A stretch of 61,190 nucleotides of DNA from positions 1-61,190 of the forward strand of contig VGVG01000007.1 of NCBI GenBank assembly GCA_016874055.1. Direction: 5' to 3'. Within the stretch, counting starts at the first letter, position 1. Each line of letters begins with the position of its first letter. Source of the DNA: Gammaproteobacteria bacterium (GTDB lineage: Bacteria; Pseudomonadota; Gammaproteobacteria; Steroidobacterales; Steroidobacteraceae). Both the position numbers and the translations under genes were made by a program. Shown piece by piece: positions 34,558 through 43,179 of this stretch. Below the pieces are notes generated by a model. The model saw nothing but the letters and a program-made list of their open reading frames with translations. It made no database searches and was not told the origin of the DNA.

Positions 34558-35987
34558 TGCCGGCAGGCGCACGCTCACCGCTGCAGCAACTCATCGTGCA
34601 GTTCGGTAGCTCGGTCATCGTCACCGACCCGGCGCAACTCGCAGCCGTCAACGTTGATCACCGTAAGCTCTACGAGGGCAAGGCACTCGCACTCGCACTG
34701 CCGCGTAACACCCGCGAAGTCTCAACGATCCTCGCATTCTGTAACGCGATGTGTATCGGGGTTGTACCGCAGGGCGGCAATACCAGTTACTGCGGCGGCA
34801 CTGTACCCGACGCCTCCGGTACGCAACTCGTGCTGTCGCTGCGCCGTATGAACGCCATCCGCAGCGTACGGCCAATCAATGATTCCATAGAGGTTGAAGC
34901 GGGCTGTATCCTTGCCGACGTGCAGCGGGTCGCAGCAGAGATGGATCGAATCTTTCCGCTGAGTCTGGGCGCCGAGGGCAGCTGCCAAATCGGCGGCAAT
35001 CTCTCCACCAACGCCGGCGGCGTCAATGTGGTGCGCTACGGTATGGCACGTGATCTAGCACTCGGACTCGAGGTAGTGCTCGCCGATGGTCGCGTACTCT
35101 CGACTCTCAACGCCCTACGTAAGGACAACACGGGCTACGATCTAAAAAATCTATTTATTGGCGCCGAGGGCACGCTCGGGGTCATCACCGCAGCAAATCT
35201 CAAACTCTTCGCTGCGCCGCGTAGCGTCGCCGCGGCCTTCGTTGCGCTACCCACGCCTGCAGCAGCCGTCGCCCTGCTCGCATTGCTACGCGACCGCTGC
35301 AGCAATCTCGTCTCCTCGTTTGAACTCATTCCGAAGGTCGCCCTCGAGCTCGTGCTACACCATCTGCCTGGTAGCCGCGCCCCGCTCAACAGCCCCTCGC
35401 CGTGGTACGTGCTTTGTGAAATCACGAGCACCATGTCGGGCGAGCCCCTCGCCGAGCGACTCGAGGCGGCACTGAGCTTCGCACTCGAGTCGGAACTTGT
35501 CACCGACGCCACTCTTTCGCAAAGCGAGCGCGAACGCGAGGACTTCTGGTTCCTTCGCGAGAACATCCCCGAAGCCCAACGACGCGATGGTCCGAGCGTT
35601 AAGCACGACGTCTCACTGCCGCTCGATCGACTCGCCGAATTCATTGAACTCGCTGGCAGCTGGGTACAGACCCACGTACCCGAAGGGTTTCTCGTGTGCT
35701 ACGGCCACGTGGGCGACGGCAATCTACACTTTAACATCAATCAGTCCGCACCGGCCGCCTCTCTGCTTGCGCGCGAGGGCGAGATCCGTCGTGCCATTCA
35801 CGATCGGGTGCACGAGTTCGGCGGCAGCTTCAGCGCCGAGCATGGCATCGGTCGCCAGAAGGTCGAGGAACTCGAACGCTACGCACCGCCGCTTGAGCTC
35901 GAAATCATGCGGGCGATCAAGCGCACCCTCGATCCCAACGGCATCATGAACCCCGGCAAAGTGCTGCGCGTACAGAGTAACCTGTGA
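34554..35987 (+). CDS. FAD-linked oxidase, D-lactate/2-hydroxyglutarate dehydrogenase type
   Basis: This is a 477-residue vanillyl-alcohol-oxidase-fold flavoprotein. The FAD domain has GVVPQGGNTSYCGGTVPDASG, AEGSCQIGGNLSTNAGGVNVVRYG and DNTGYDLKNLFIGAEGTLGVIT. The C-terminal cap has CYGHVGDGNLHFNI and FSAEHGIGRQKVEELERY. This is the GlcD/D2HGDH type, which oxidises D-2-hydroxy acids. It starts in the cfa stop (ATGA) and ends in the next gene's GTGA, so it belongs to the operon. In this setting it may handle a hydroxy-acid by-product, which is inference. Confidence 0.92.
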   Translation: MMPAGARSPLQQLIVQFGSSVIVTDPAQLAAVNVDHRKLYEGKALALALPRNTREVSTILAFCNAMCIGVVPQGGNTSYCGGTVPDASGTQLVLSLRRMNAIRSVRPINDSIEVEAGCILADVQRVAAEMDRIFPLSLGAEGSCQIGGNLSTNAGGVNVVRYGMARDLALGLEVVLADGRVLSTLNALRKDNTGYDLKNLFIGAEGTLGVITAANLKLFAAPRSVAAAFVALPTPAAAVALLALLRDRCSNLVSSFELIPKVALELVLHHLPGSRAPLNSPSPWYVLCEITSTMSGEPLAERLEAALSFALESELVTDATLSQSEREREDFWFLRENIPEAQRRDGPSVKHDVSLPLDRLAEFIELAGSWVQTHVPEGFLVCYGHVGDGNLHFNINQSAPAASLLAREGEIRRAIHDRVHEFGGSFSAEHGIGRQKVEELERYAPPLELEIMRAIKRTLDPNGIMNPGKVLRVQSNL

Positions 35988-37024
35988 CGAACGGACGTTG
36001 TATCGGCGGATTACATGAGGTGTGCGTCGGTGTGCTCGACCTAGACGCTGCCGCCGCAGATTTTGCGGCTTACGGCTGCTACTCTGCTGAGTCCGGCACA
36101 CTCGATGCCGCCGCCGCGCGAGAGCTCTACGGCGTCGACTCCGCGGTGAAATCGCTCAGGCTTACACACCAGCAGGCTGACCACGGCCTGGTTCGGCTCA
36201 TGCAATGGGATCGATCGCTCAATGACGGTCTCGGCATGGGCGCCAACCTGCGCTGCGTCGGCTCGCGCTGGGGCGTCCGCGTAACCTCTAGCGTGTCGAA
36301 TATCATGAACCACGCTGAGCGCGCACGGCAGAGCGGTCAAGCGCTCAATATCATCGAACCTCTACTCGCCGTTATCGGTGAGGTAAGCGGTAAAAGCGCA
36401 GCGCAACCCTTTCGTGATCCGATCGTCGGCGTCCGCGAGATGGTGCTGCTGCAGCCCCACTACCGGCAGGTGTTCTTTGAGCGCTTCGGTTACGAGAGCC
36501 CGCTTTACGGGCAGATCGATGCGACGAGTCTGCTGCGCACCAGCCAGCACACCCACTTCGGGCTCATGGTTGCGAGCGATGATCCTAAGATTTTCGATTT
36601 CTATGACGAGGTACTCGGCCTCAAGCGCATGCTGTGTGAAGTCACACCCTTCGAAAACGCCACCGGCTCACGGCGCATCTTCGGACTCGAGATGAACGAA
36701 GGCTTTCACATGGCCGACTTCGACGATCCGGCATCAGGGCCTGCGCTGCGGGAACGTCGCTCTGGCAAGCTCAAATGCGTGCGCTTTGCAGCCTCGGCCA
36801 AGATCGAGCACAAGATGGACCGATCGCGCGCCGGCTGCCTCGGCTATAGCCTCTACGCATGGCGCGTCGACGACATCGACGCCTTACATCGAAAGGTGAT
36901 CGCAACCTCAAGCACGCCTCGCCCCGCCACGGGTATTACACCCATCCGAACGGACGAGTTCGGCCGACGGGGCTTCACGCTCTTCGCGCCCGACGGCTAT
37001 CAATGGGTGCTGCTGCAGGCCTGA
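35984..37024 (+). CDS. VOC-superfamily (glyoxalase-fold) protein
   Basis: The protein is 346 residues from a GTG overlapping the previous stop (GTGA). Two pairs of VOC modules are seen: GGLHEVCVGVLDLDAAAADFA at the start and HTHFGLMVASDDPKIFDFYDEVLGLKRM in the middle. The latter starts a second half ending FTLFAPDGYQWVLLQA. A potential metal ligand is the H of HTHFG and the E of LFAPDG-region pairs, not assigned with confidence. Such proteins include dioxygenases, lyases and isomerases. Its place at the end of the lipid operon suggests action on a fatty-acid-derived compound, but the substrate is unknown. Confidence 0.85.
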   Translation: MTNGRCIGGLHEVCVGVLDLDAAAADFAAYGCYSAESGTLDAAAARELYGVDSAVKSLRLTHQQADHGLVRLMQWDRSLNDGLGMGANLRCVGSRWGVRVTSSVSNIMNHAERARQSGQALNIIEPLLAVIGEVSGKSAAQPFRDPIVGVREMVLLQPHYRQVFFERFGYESPLYGQIDATSLLRTSQHTHFGLMVASDDPKIFDFYDEVLGLKRMLCEVTPFENATGSRRIFGLEMNEGFHMADFDDPASGPALRERRSGKLKCVRFAASAKIEHKMDRSRAGCLGYSLYAWRVDDIDALHRKVIATSSTPRPATGITPIRTDEFGRRGFTLFAPDGYQWVLLQA

Positions 37025-37042
37025 GCATAAGCGCTGCGCAAC

Positions 37043-37444
37043 TTAGCGCGGTGCACTGTCGATTTCGATATACCGAACAAGCGCCGCGCGGTCGGTGGCA
37101 TTGGCAATGCCTGCAAACGCCATAGTGTTGCCCGGCACTACCGCCCCCGGCTTTTCGATCCAACGATCGAGCGTCGCGCGATCCCACACAATCTCTGAAG
37201 CTGAGAGCGCCGCGGAATAACCAAACTCCGGCACCCGCCCTGCACGCTTGCCGATGATACCCGATAGGTTAGGCCCCGCCTTGTCTACCGGGTTCGGCTG
37301 CAGGTCGTGACAGGCGCGGCACTGGATGTAGAGCAGCCGGCCTCGCTTGTACTCGGGGCTTCGCGTGTCGTCGGCCTTTACAAAAACGGGCGTACACACC
37401 AATAGCGCCGTCGAAAAAATCCTTGATGCAAACGATAACGTCAT
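37043..37444 (-). CDS. Periplasmic class I cytochrome c
   Basis: The protein is 133 residues: a signal peptide (MTLSFASRIFSTALLVCTPVFVKA), then the haem site CRACH in LYIQCRACHDLQP, AGPNLSGIIGKRAGRV and the axial methionine in GNTMAFAG. ALVRYIE closes the fold. It is a small mono-haem electron carrier of the cytochrome c2/c550 type. It overlaps the tesB stop by ATGA on the same strand, although no functional link is obvious, and converges with the VOC gene. Confidence 0.93.
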   Translation of the reverse strand: MTLSFASRIFSTALLVCTPVFVKADDTRSPEYKRGRLLYIQCRACHDLQPNPVDKAGPNLSGIIGKRAGRVPEFGYSAALSASEIVWDRATLDRWIEKPGAVVPGNTMAFAGIANATDRAALVRYIEIDSAPR

Positions 37445-38307
37445 GACTCGCCTCTGCGCACTCGCATCAGCCCTTCCTGCGCCGCACTCGCCACCAACCG
37501 ACCATGGCGATCGTAGACGCTACCGCGCGCAAACCCGCGACCACCCGAGGCGCTCGGACTTTCCAGATCATAAAGTAGCCACTCGTCGACGCGGAACGGT
37601 CGATGAAACCAGAACGCGTGATCGATGCTAGCCATTACCATTTGGCCGATGGGATAGGTGCCGTGATGGGGCCGTGTCGCGGTCGTCAATAAATTGAAGT
37701 CCGACATATAGGCGAGCAAGCAGCGATGTAAACAATCGTCATCGGAGAGCGGCTCGGCAATGCGGAACCACACGCGCTCGCGGGCGGGGCTCGCCGTACG
37801 CCGTAAAAAATCGATAGACTCAACCGGCCGCATCTCGACCGGGCGCTCTCGATTCAAAAACCGCCGCAGCATATCAGGCAGCTGGTTAGCCACTTCGGGG
37901 GTCGGACGGCTCCAGTCAGGCAAACTTTCGGGAGTCGGAACCACGGGCATAGTCGACTGATGGTCGAGGCCCCTCTCACGACACTGGAACGAGGCGGCGC
38001 AGGTGAAAATCTGCTCGCCGTTCTGTACTGCAATCACACGACGTGACGAGAATGAATGTCCGTCACGACTGCGATCGACTTGGTAGATGATTGGTCGGTT
38101 GAAATCGCCGCGACGCAAAAAATAGGCGTGCAGCGAGTGCACTTCGAGATTCTCGATGGTCTGATACGCCGCCATCAGCGCCTGACCGAGTACCTGACCA
38201 CCATACACTTGCGGACTGCCGATGTCGCGACTCTCGCCGCGAAACAGATTCACCTCGAGACGCTCGAGTTGAAACTGCTGCAAGAGATCCGTGACGCGAG
38301 TACTCAC
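37441..38307 (-). CDS. tesB: Acyl-CoA thioesterase II
   Basis: The protein is 288 residues from a GTG at 38307. The double hot-dog fold is shown by LERLEVNLFRGESRDIGSPQ, YGGQVLGQALMAAYQT, VHSLHAYFLRRGDFNRPIIYQVD and RDGHSFSSRRVIAVQNGE. In the second half are CLLAYMSDFNLL with the catalytic aspartate and SIDHAFWFHRPFRVDEWLLY. It hydrolyses medium- to long-chain acyl-CoA. Its GTG overlaps the TGA of the ferredoxin reductase gene upstream, and its stop overlaps the cytochrome start. Confidence 0.95.
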   Translation of the reverse strand: MSTRVTDLLQQFQLERLEVNLFRGESRDIGSPQVYGGQVLGQALMAAYQTIENLEVHSLHAYFLRRGDFNRPIIYQVDRSRDGHSFSSRRVIAVQNGEQIFTCAASFQCRERGLDHQSTMPVVPTPESLPDWSRPTPEVANQLPDMLRRFLNRERPVEMRPVESIDFLRRTASPARERVWFRIAEPLSDDDCLHRCLLAYMSDFNLLTTATRPHHGTYPIGQMVMASIDHAFWFHRPFRVDEWLLYDLESPSASGGRGFARGSVYDRHGRLVASAAQEGLMRVRRGES

Positions 38308-39335
38308 GAGGCTGCGACACCGAGTCGCTTTTGCATAATCGGACTCGTCGTCGTGTATTGGAGAAACTGCTTCTTCTCGGGATACAGCCAGCTCTGTATG
38401 CCAAAGGCGGCGAGCGCCGCCTCATGAAAGCCCGACAGAATCAGCTTTTTCTTGCCACGATAGGTGTTGATGTCACCGACGGCAAAGATACCAGGGACGT
38501 TGGTCTGGAACTTTTCGGTATCCACCTTGAGCGCCTTACGCTCAAGTTCAAGACCCCATTCGGCGACAGGGCCGAGCTTCGGATGCAGACCAAAGAACGC
38601 GAACACATGATCAGCGGACAGTTCAAGCAGCGCACCGTCCGTCGCCTTCACACGTACGCCTTTGATGCCATCACCCTCGATCATAAGCGACTCGGCGAGT
38701 CCCTGAATGAAACGGACCTTACCGGCGGCCTCGAGCTCACGCATGCGCGCCACCGACGCTGGCGCAGCGCGGAACTTGTTACGTCGATGCACGAGCGTGA
38801 CTGATGGCGCCATCCGGGCAAACTCGATCACCCAATCGAGCGCAGAGTCACCGCCCCCGAAAATGACGAGCTGCTGATTACGGTAGTCATCAATACTCTT
38901 CACGCGGTAGTGAATGTACTGACCTTCAAAAATTTCGCAGCCAGGAATACCGAGGCGGCGCGGCCGGAACGAGCCGACGCCCGCCGCGATGACGATGGCG
39001 CCCGCGTCGAAGCGCGTACCTGTCGAAGTGACGAGATCGAAACGACGATCACGCGGCGTGACCTCCATGACTTCCTCGCCGAGATGAAAAACCGGCTCAA
39101 AGGGTTTGATCTGCTGCATCAATCGATCGACGAGCTCCTGCGCACCGCACACCGGAAGCGCTGGAATGTCGTAGATGGGCTTATCGGGATAAAGCTCCGC
39201 GCATTGCCCACCTGGTGCCTTGAGCGAGTCGAGCATGTGTGCCCGGATGCCGAGCAGACCGAGCTCGAACACCTGGAAAAGGCCGCAGGGTCCCGCGCCT
39301 ACGATGACAACCTCTGTTTGAATGGTCTCGGGCAC
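38304..39335 (-). CDS. Ferredoxin--NADP+ reductase, thioredoxin-reductase-like
   Basis: A GTG at 39335 gives 343 residues starting VPETIQTEVVIVGAGPCGL. A TTG further up is less likely. FAD and NADPH motifs are VGAGPCG, GGQCAELYPDKPIYDIPALP, LVIFGGGDSALDWVIE and GIFAVGDINTYRGKKKLIL. The CxxC pair of thioredoxin reductase is absent. These features define the YumC/CT1512-type ferredoxin/flavodoxin-NADP+ reductases. It supplies or takes electrons from ferredoxin. It heads a three-gene operon with tesB and the cytochrome c gene. Confidence 0.92.
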   Translation of the reverse strand: MPETIQTEVVIVGAGPCGLFQVFELGLLGIRAHMLDSLKAPGGQCAELYPDKPIYDIPALPVCGAQELVDRLMQQIKPFEPVFHLGEEVMEVTPRDRRFDLVTSTGTRFDAGAIVIAAGVGSFRPRRLGIPGCEIFEGQYIHYRVKSIDDYRNQQLVIFGGGDSALDWVIEFARMAPSVTLVHRRNKFRAAPASVARMRELEAAGKVRFIQGLAESLMIEGDGIKGVRVKATDGALLELSADHVFAFFGLHPKLGPVAEWGLELERKALKVDTEKFQTNVPGIFAVGDINTYRGKKKLILSGFHEAALAAFGIQSWLYPEKKQFLQYTTTSPIMQKRLGVAAS

Positions 39336-39433
39336 GCTGCTACTCCGACTAATATATCGAGCGATCAACCGGAAAAGGCTCGAAAAAACAGTTAAATTCT
39401 AGCAGAGGTAGCGGTCGCTGCCGGAGGCTCAGT

Positions 39434-39898
39434 ATGATCTCGCTTAATATCAATGACCGGACCGTGGCGGTCGATGCCGATCCCGAAATGCCCCTGCTTT
39501 GGGTGCTGCGCGATCTGCTCGGACTCACCGGCACCAAATACGGCTGCGGCATAGCGCTCTGTGGTGCTTGCACCGTGCATCTCGACGGCGCCCCCGTGCG
39601 CGCCTGCGTCACGCCGGTCGGCACTATCGGCACGCAACGCATCACCACCATCGAGGGCCTCTCCACCGATCGTAGCCATCCGGTGCAACGCGCCTGGATC
39701 GACATCGACGTGCCGCAGTGCGGCTACTGCCAATCGGGACAGCTCATGTCCGCTGCGGCGCTGCTCGCGCAAAACCCAAAACCTACCGACGCCGATATCG
39801 ATGCCGCAATGCAAGGTAACCTGTGTCGCTGCGGCACCTACCCGCGCATCCGCGCCGCCATCCATCGCGCCGCAGAACTCCAAGAATTTGGGAGCTGA
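39434..39898 (+). CDS. [2Fe-2S] subunit of a xanthine-oxidase-family molybdoenzyme (IorA-like), orphan
   Basis: The ATG follows GGAGG and gives 154 residues. An N-terminal plant-type [2Fe-2S] cluster ([21 protein letters not shown], with RACVTP) and a C-terminal helical [2Fe-2S] domain ([32 protein letters not shown]) form the normal small subunit of isoquinoline 1-oxidoreductase and related aldehyde dehydrogenases. The molybdopterin large subunit that usually follows directly is absent. The next gene, six bases on, is an aminotransferase, and the ferredoxin reductase is divergent. It may serve a distant large subunit or carry electrons by itself. Confidence 0.92.
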   Translation: MISLNINDRTVAVDADPEMPLLWVLRDLLGLTGTKYGCGIALCGACTVHLDGAPVRACVTPVGTIGTQRITTIEGLSTDRSHPVQRAWIDIDVPQCGYCQSGQLMSAAALLAQNPKPTDADIDAAMQGNLCRCGTYPRIRAAIHRAAELQEFGS

Positions 39899-39904
39899 CG
39901 ATCC

Positions 39905-41185
39905 ATGCCAACTAATGCCGATCTCGCCCGTCGCCGTACTGCTGCCATTCCGCGTGGTGTCAGCACACCGCTTCCTGTATACGCTGACCGCGCTAGTAAC
40001 GCTGAAATTTGGGATGTCGAAGGTCGTCGCTACATTGATTTCGCGAGCGGCATCGCTGTCCTCAACACGGGTCACCTGCACGCCAAGTTGCAAGCGGCTG
40101 TCAATGCGCAGTTAGCGCGACTTTCGCACGCCTGCTTTCAGGTCACCCCCTATGAGAACTACGTCGCACTCGCCGAATGTCTGAATGATCTCGTCCCAGG
40201 TGTAGGACCAAAGAAAACTGTTTTCCTCACAACCGGCGCCGAGGCCATCGAAAACGCAATAAAAATTGCGCGTCATCACACTGGGCGACCCGCCGTCATC
40301 GCCTTTGGTGGTGCGTTCCACGGACGTACGCTCGCTTGCATGAGCCTCACCGGCAAGGTGCAAGCCTATAAAGCAGGCTTCGGTCCGATGCTGCCCGAGG
40401 TGTATCACGCGCCCTTTCCCATCGAGTATCACGGCATCAGCACCGCACAGTCACTCGCCGCAATTGAGCAGCTTTTCAAGGTGGATGTCGACCCTGCGCG
40501 CGTCGCCGCTATCATCGTCGAGCCCGTGCAAGGTGAAGGCGGTTTTTATGTGGCACCACCCGAGTTCCTGAGCGGTCTGCGCTCAATCTGCGATACGCAT
40601 GACATCGTGTTCATCGTCGATGAAGTTCAGACGGGGTTTGCACGAACGGGACGGATGTTCGCCATAGAGCACGCCGGCGTCGAGCCCGATCTCGTCACGC
40701 TCGCGAAAAGTCTTGCTGGCGGCGTACCGCTGTCGGCCGTCACCGGCAAGGCCGCGATCATGGACTCGCCGCCTCCGGGCGGTCTCGGCGGCACCTACGC
40801 AGGCTCGCCGCTCGGTTGCGCTGCAGGGCTCGCTGTACTCGAAATCATTGAGTCCGAACAACTCTGCGCCCGCGCACAGCGCGTCGGTGCTGCTGTGCGT
40901 GCGCGCCTCACCGATTTACAGAGTCGATGGCCCTGCATCGGCGACGTGCGCGGGGTGGGTGCGATGGTCGCAATGGAGCTCGTGAAAGATCGTCGCGCCG
41001 ATATGCCCGATGCCGAACTCACCAAAGCGCTAGTGCAGGCTGCAGGACGTCGCGGTCTGGTGCTACTCTCTTGCGGCATCTACGCGAACGTCATTCGCTT
41101 CCTGATGCCGCTCACGATTCCGGATGCGGAGCTCGCCGAGGGTCTGGCGATCTTGGAAGCGGCGCTCGAGGACGTGAGCCGCTGA
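39905..41185 (+). CDS. gabT: 4-aminobutyrate aminotransferase
   Basis: The protein is 426 residues of PLP class III. Motifs are IDFASGIAVLNTGHLHAKLQ, FLTTGAEAIENAIKIARHHTGR, AFHGRTLACMSLTGK, VEPVQGEGGFYVAPPEFL, VDEVQTGFARTGR with the PLP-binding aspartate, and catalytic lysine in LVTLAKSLAGGVPLSAV. TYAGSPLGCAA and IRFLMPLTIPDAEL follow. This set is that of GabT/PuuE, which transfers the amino group of GABA (or delta-aminovalerate) to 2-oxoglutarate. The 5' neighbour is the orphan [2Fe-2S] subunit, possibly in one transcript. No succinate-semialdehyde dehydrogenase gene follows. Confidence 0.93.
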   Translation: MPTNADLARRRTAAIPRGVSTPLPVYADRASNAEIWDVEGRRYIDFASGIAVLNTGHLHAKLQAAVNAQLARLSHACFQVTPYENYVALAECLNDLVPGVGPKKTVFLTTGAEAIENAIKIARHHTGRPAVIAFGGAFHGRTLACMSLTGKVQAYKAGFGPMLPEVYHAPFPIEYHGISTAQSLAAIEQLFKVDVDPARVAAIIVEPVQGEGGFYVAPPEFLSGLRSICDTHDIVFIVDEVQTGFARTGRMFAIEHAGVEPDLVTLAKSLAGGVPLSAVTGKAAIMDSPPPGGLGGTYAGSPLGCAAGLAVLEIIESEQLCARAQRVGAAVRARLTDLQSRWPCIGDVRGVGAMVAMELVKDRRADMPDAELTKALVQAAGRRGLVLLSCGIYANVIRFLMPLTIPDAELAEGLAILEAALEDVSR

Positions 41186-41201
41186 GTACGACTAATGCTA
41201 A

Positions 41202-41513
41202 TCAGGCTCTACCGACGTTCGAATCATTTGGTGAGTGAAAGTACTCGCTCTCTTCAGAGAGCTGGCGGATCAGCCTCTGTAATTCGATCATACGACCTTC
41301 AGCCGTGCTGATCGGCAGGCACTCGGCACAACGCGGGTCCTTGCAGGGCTGACGCGAGTACAACCAATACTGGATGGCGCCGGCGAGCAGACCATCCGCG
41401 ATGTCCCACAGGTCCGCGGCCTTATCCCGATCCGCAATCTGATTACCCAGGTTGACCGCGTCGGTAAAAGCCGTGTCGAACCCGGTGACGACTTCTGAAT
41501 GCTCTCGTGACAT
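41202..41513 (-). CDS. Small cysteine-containing protein of unknown function
   Basis: The 103-residue product is not recognised. It has a helical first half (TAFTDAVNLGNQIADRDKAADLWDIADGLLAGAIQYWL) and a cysteine motif PCKDPRCAECLPISTAEGRM (C-x4-C-x2-C), followed by a helix ELQRLIRQLSEESEYF. It has no signal peptide. It is the only plausible protein between the convergent gabT and the AraC gene. Composition is protein-like. The cysteines could bind zinc. Confidence 0.6.
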   Translation of the reverse strand: MSREHSEVVTGFDTAFTDAVNLGNQIADRDKAADLWDIADGLLAGAIQYWLYSRQPCKDPRCAECLPISTAEGRMIELQRLIRQLSEESEYFHSPNDSNVGRA

Positions 41514-41645
41514 ACCCTAATTTTATCTGCCACACGGCGATGACAATACAACTTTGTTGCAAAATCCGGGCTCGATTTGGTGAGTCGGAATGGAGCTACC
41601 GAGCTCGGCTGCCTACCATTTGGTTGCTGTATGCTTGGAATCTCC

Positions 41646-42083
41646 ATGTTCGGTACGACTGCCAAAGCCCCCGCGTCCGACCGTCTTGTGGTCATCGACC
41701 TGCCCTCCGACGAGCACGTGGAGCGGGTAGCTGCCGGTCTTAGCGCCTCACACGCCGGGGTGCTCAAGGCGCGCGAGTTCGTGCGCGACCACTACCATGA
41801 AAAATTTCCGGCCGGTCGCATCGCAGCCCACTGTGGTCTCAGTCGCTTTCAGTTCAGCCGCTGTTTCCACGCGGTATACGGCATCACCTTTCGCGAGTAT
41901 CTGCTGCGCTACCGCATTCTCGCGGCCTGCGCTCGACTACGCGAAGGGCAAGTCGCCGTTGTGCAGATCGCTTTCGCTGTCGGTTTCCATGACAGCTCGT
42001 ACTTCGCCCGCATGTTCCGTCGCTACGCGGGCGTGCTGCCCTCGCAGTATGCTCAGGCGTATGACGGTCACCCAACCACTTGA
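41646..42083 (+). CDS. AraC-family DNA-binding regulator (DNA-binding domain only)
   Basis: The ATG at 41646 sits behind GGA six bases upstream (an ATG at 41631 is possible). The 145-residue protein is nearly only the two helix-turn-helix motifs: KFPAGRIAAHCGLSRFQFSRCF-HAVYGITFREYLLRYRIL and VVQIAFAVGFHDSSYFARMFRRYAGVLPSQY. The usual N-terminal ligand-binding domain is missing, with about 30 residues in its place. Its end overlaps the start of the next oxidoreductase gene (42061), which it may control, although AraC proteins normally act with an effector. Confidence 0.88.
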   Translation: MFGTTAKAPASDRLVVIDLPSDEHVERVAAGLSASHAGVLKAREFVRDHYHEKFPAGRIAAHCGLSRFQFSRCFHAVYGITFREYLLRYRILAACARLREGQVAVVQIAFAVGFHDSSYFARMFRRYAGVLPSQYAQAYDGHPTT

Positions 42084-43134
42084 ACCCGAACATTTCCTGA
42101 CACGCCGCGTCTGGCGTATCCCCAAAGCCGGTTCGCTTACGAGACTTTCGCTCGTCGAAGACTTTTTACCCGCGCCCACCTCAAGCGAAGTCCAGGTTGA
42201 TATCCAAGCCGTCGGCGTAAACTTTGCCGACGTCTTCGCCTGCCTCGGACTTTACTCCGCCACACCCAAGGGCGGCTTCGTGCCTGGCCTCGAATGCGCC
42301 GGGCGAATCCGCCGTCTTGGCGCGGGTGTCAGCGGGTTTCGCGAGGGCGATGCGGTCATCGCGCTCACGCGCTTCGGTGGCTATGCCTCGCACATCAACG
42401 TCGATGCGCGCACGCTCTGGCCCTTGCCGCAAGGCTGGTCGCTTGAAGAAGCTGCGGCGTATCCGGTGCAGTCCCTGACCGCGTGGTATGGCCTCGTATC
42501 ACTTGGTGCGACCAAAGCTGGTAGCGTCGTGCTCGTACAATCGGCGGCTGGTGGCGTCGGTGTCAACGCGCTGCATGCACTGCGCAATCTGCAGGCACGA
42601 CCTGTAGCCGTCGTCGGTAGTGCCGTCAAGCGCGACTGGCTCATCGAGCGTTTTTCATTAGCCCCTGCGACCGTCGTGGTACGTGGTCCGGCGTTTGCTC
42701 GCGATCTTGATGCGGCACTCGCGCATTACTGTCGCGACGGATTCGATCTCGTGCTCGATGCTGTATACGGCGATGGCTTTCGCATCGCCTTCGATCGACT
42801 TGAACCCGAAGGGCGCTACGTGCTCTACGGCGCCGCCGATTTCATGAGTACCGGTCAAAGACCAAACTTCCTGCGACTTGCCTGGCAGTACCTGCGACGC
42901 CCGCGCCTCGATCCGCTAACGATGATTCCGCGTAATCGAGCGCTGCTCGCCTTCAATCTTATTTGGTTGTGGGAACAGGCCTCTCGCTTGCCCGAGTCGA
43001 TGCGCGCCACGTTCGAGCTGATCCCGGAGCGACCGCACATCGGTGCAACGTTCCCTTTCGAGCAGGCCCACAAAGCGCTCGCCGCTATTCAGTCGGGCCA
43101 AACGACCGGCAAGCTCATTCTGCGGCTGTCGTAA
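42061..43134 (+). CDS. Zinc-free quinone-oxidoreductase-like MDR protein
   Basis: The ATG at 42061 gives 357 residues, starting MTVTQPLEPEHFLTRRVWRI. Features of medium-chain dehydrogenases are VGVNFADVFACLGLY, GFVPGLECAGRIRRLGAGV, GDAVIALTRFGGYASH and VQSAAGGVGVNALHALRN (NADPH-binding). No catalytic zinc cysteine set is present, as in quinone oxidoreductases/VAT1-like synaptic proteins. The C-terminus IQSGQTTGKLILRLS is normal. It is overlapped by the AraC gene by 23 bases. The substrate is unknown. Confidence 0.92.
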   Translation: MTVTQPLEPEHFLTRRVWRIPKAGSLTRLSLVEDFLPAPTSSEVQVDIQAVGVNFADVFACLGLYSATPKGGFVPGLECAGRIRRLGAGVSGFREGDAVIALTRFGGYASHINVDARTLWPLPQGWSLEEAAAYPVQSLTAWYGLVSLGATKAGSVVLVQSAAGGVGVNALHALRNLQARPVAVVGSAVKRDWLIERFSLAPATVVVRGPAFARDLDAALAHYCRDGFDLVLDAVYGDGFRIAFDRLEPEGRYVLYGAADFMSTGQRPNFLRLAWQYLRRPRLDPLTMIPRNRALLAFNLIWLWEQASRLPESMRATFELIPERPHIGATFPFEQAHKALAAIQSGQTTGKLILRLS

Positions 43135-43179
43135 TCTGGCGCGCGCCGGCCCCGAGGGCTCGTACGCTACAATCGTGCG

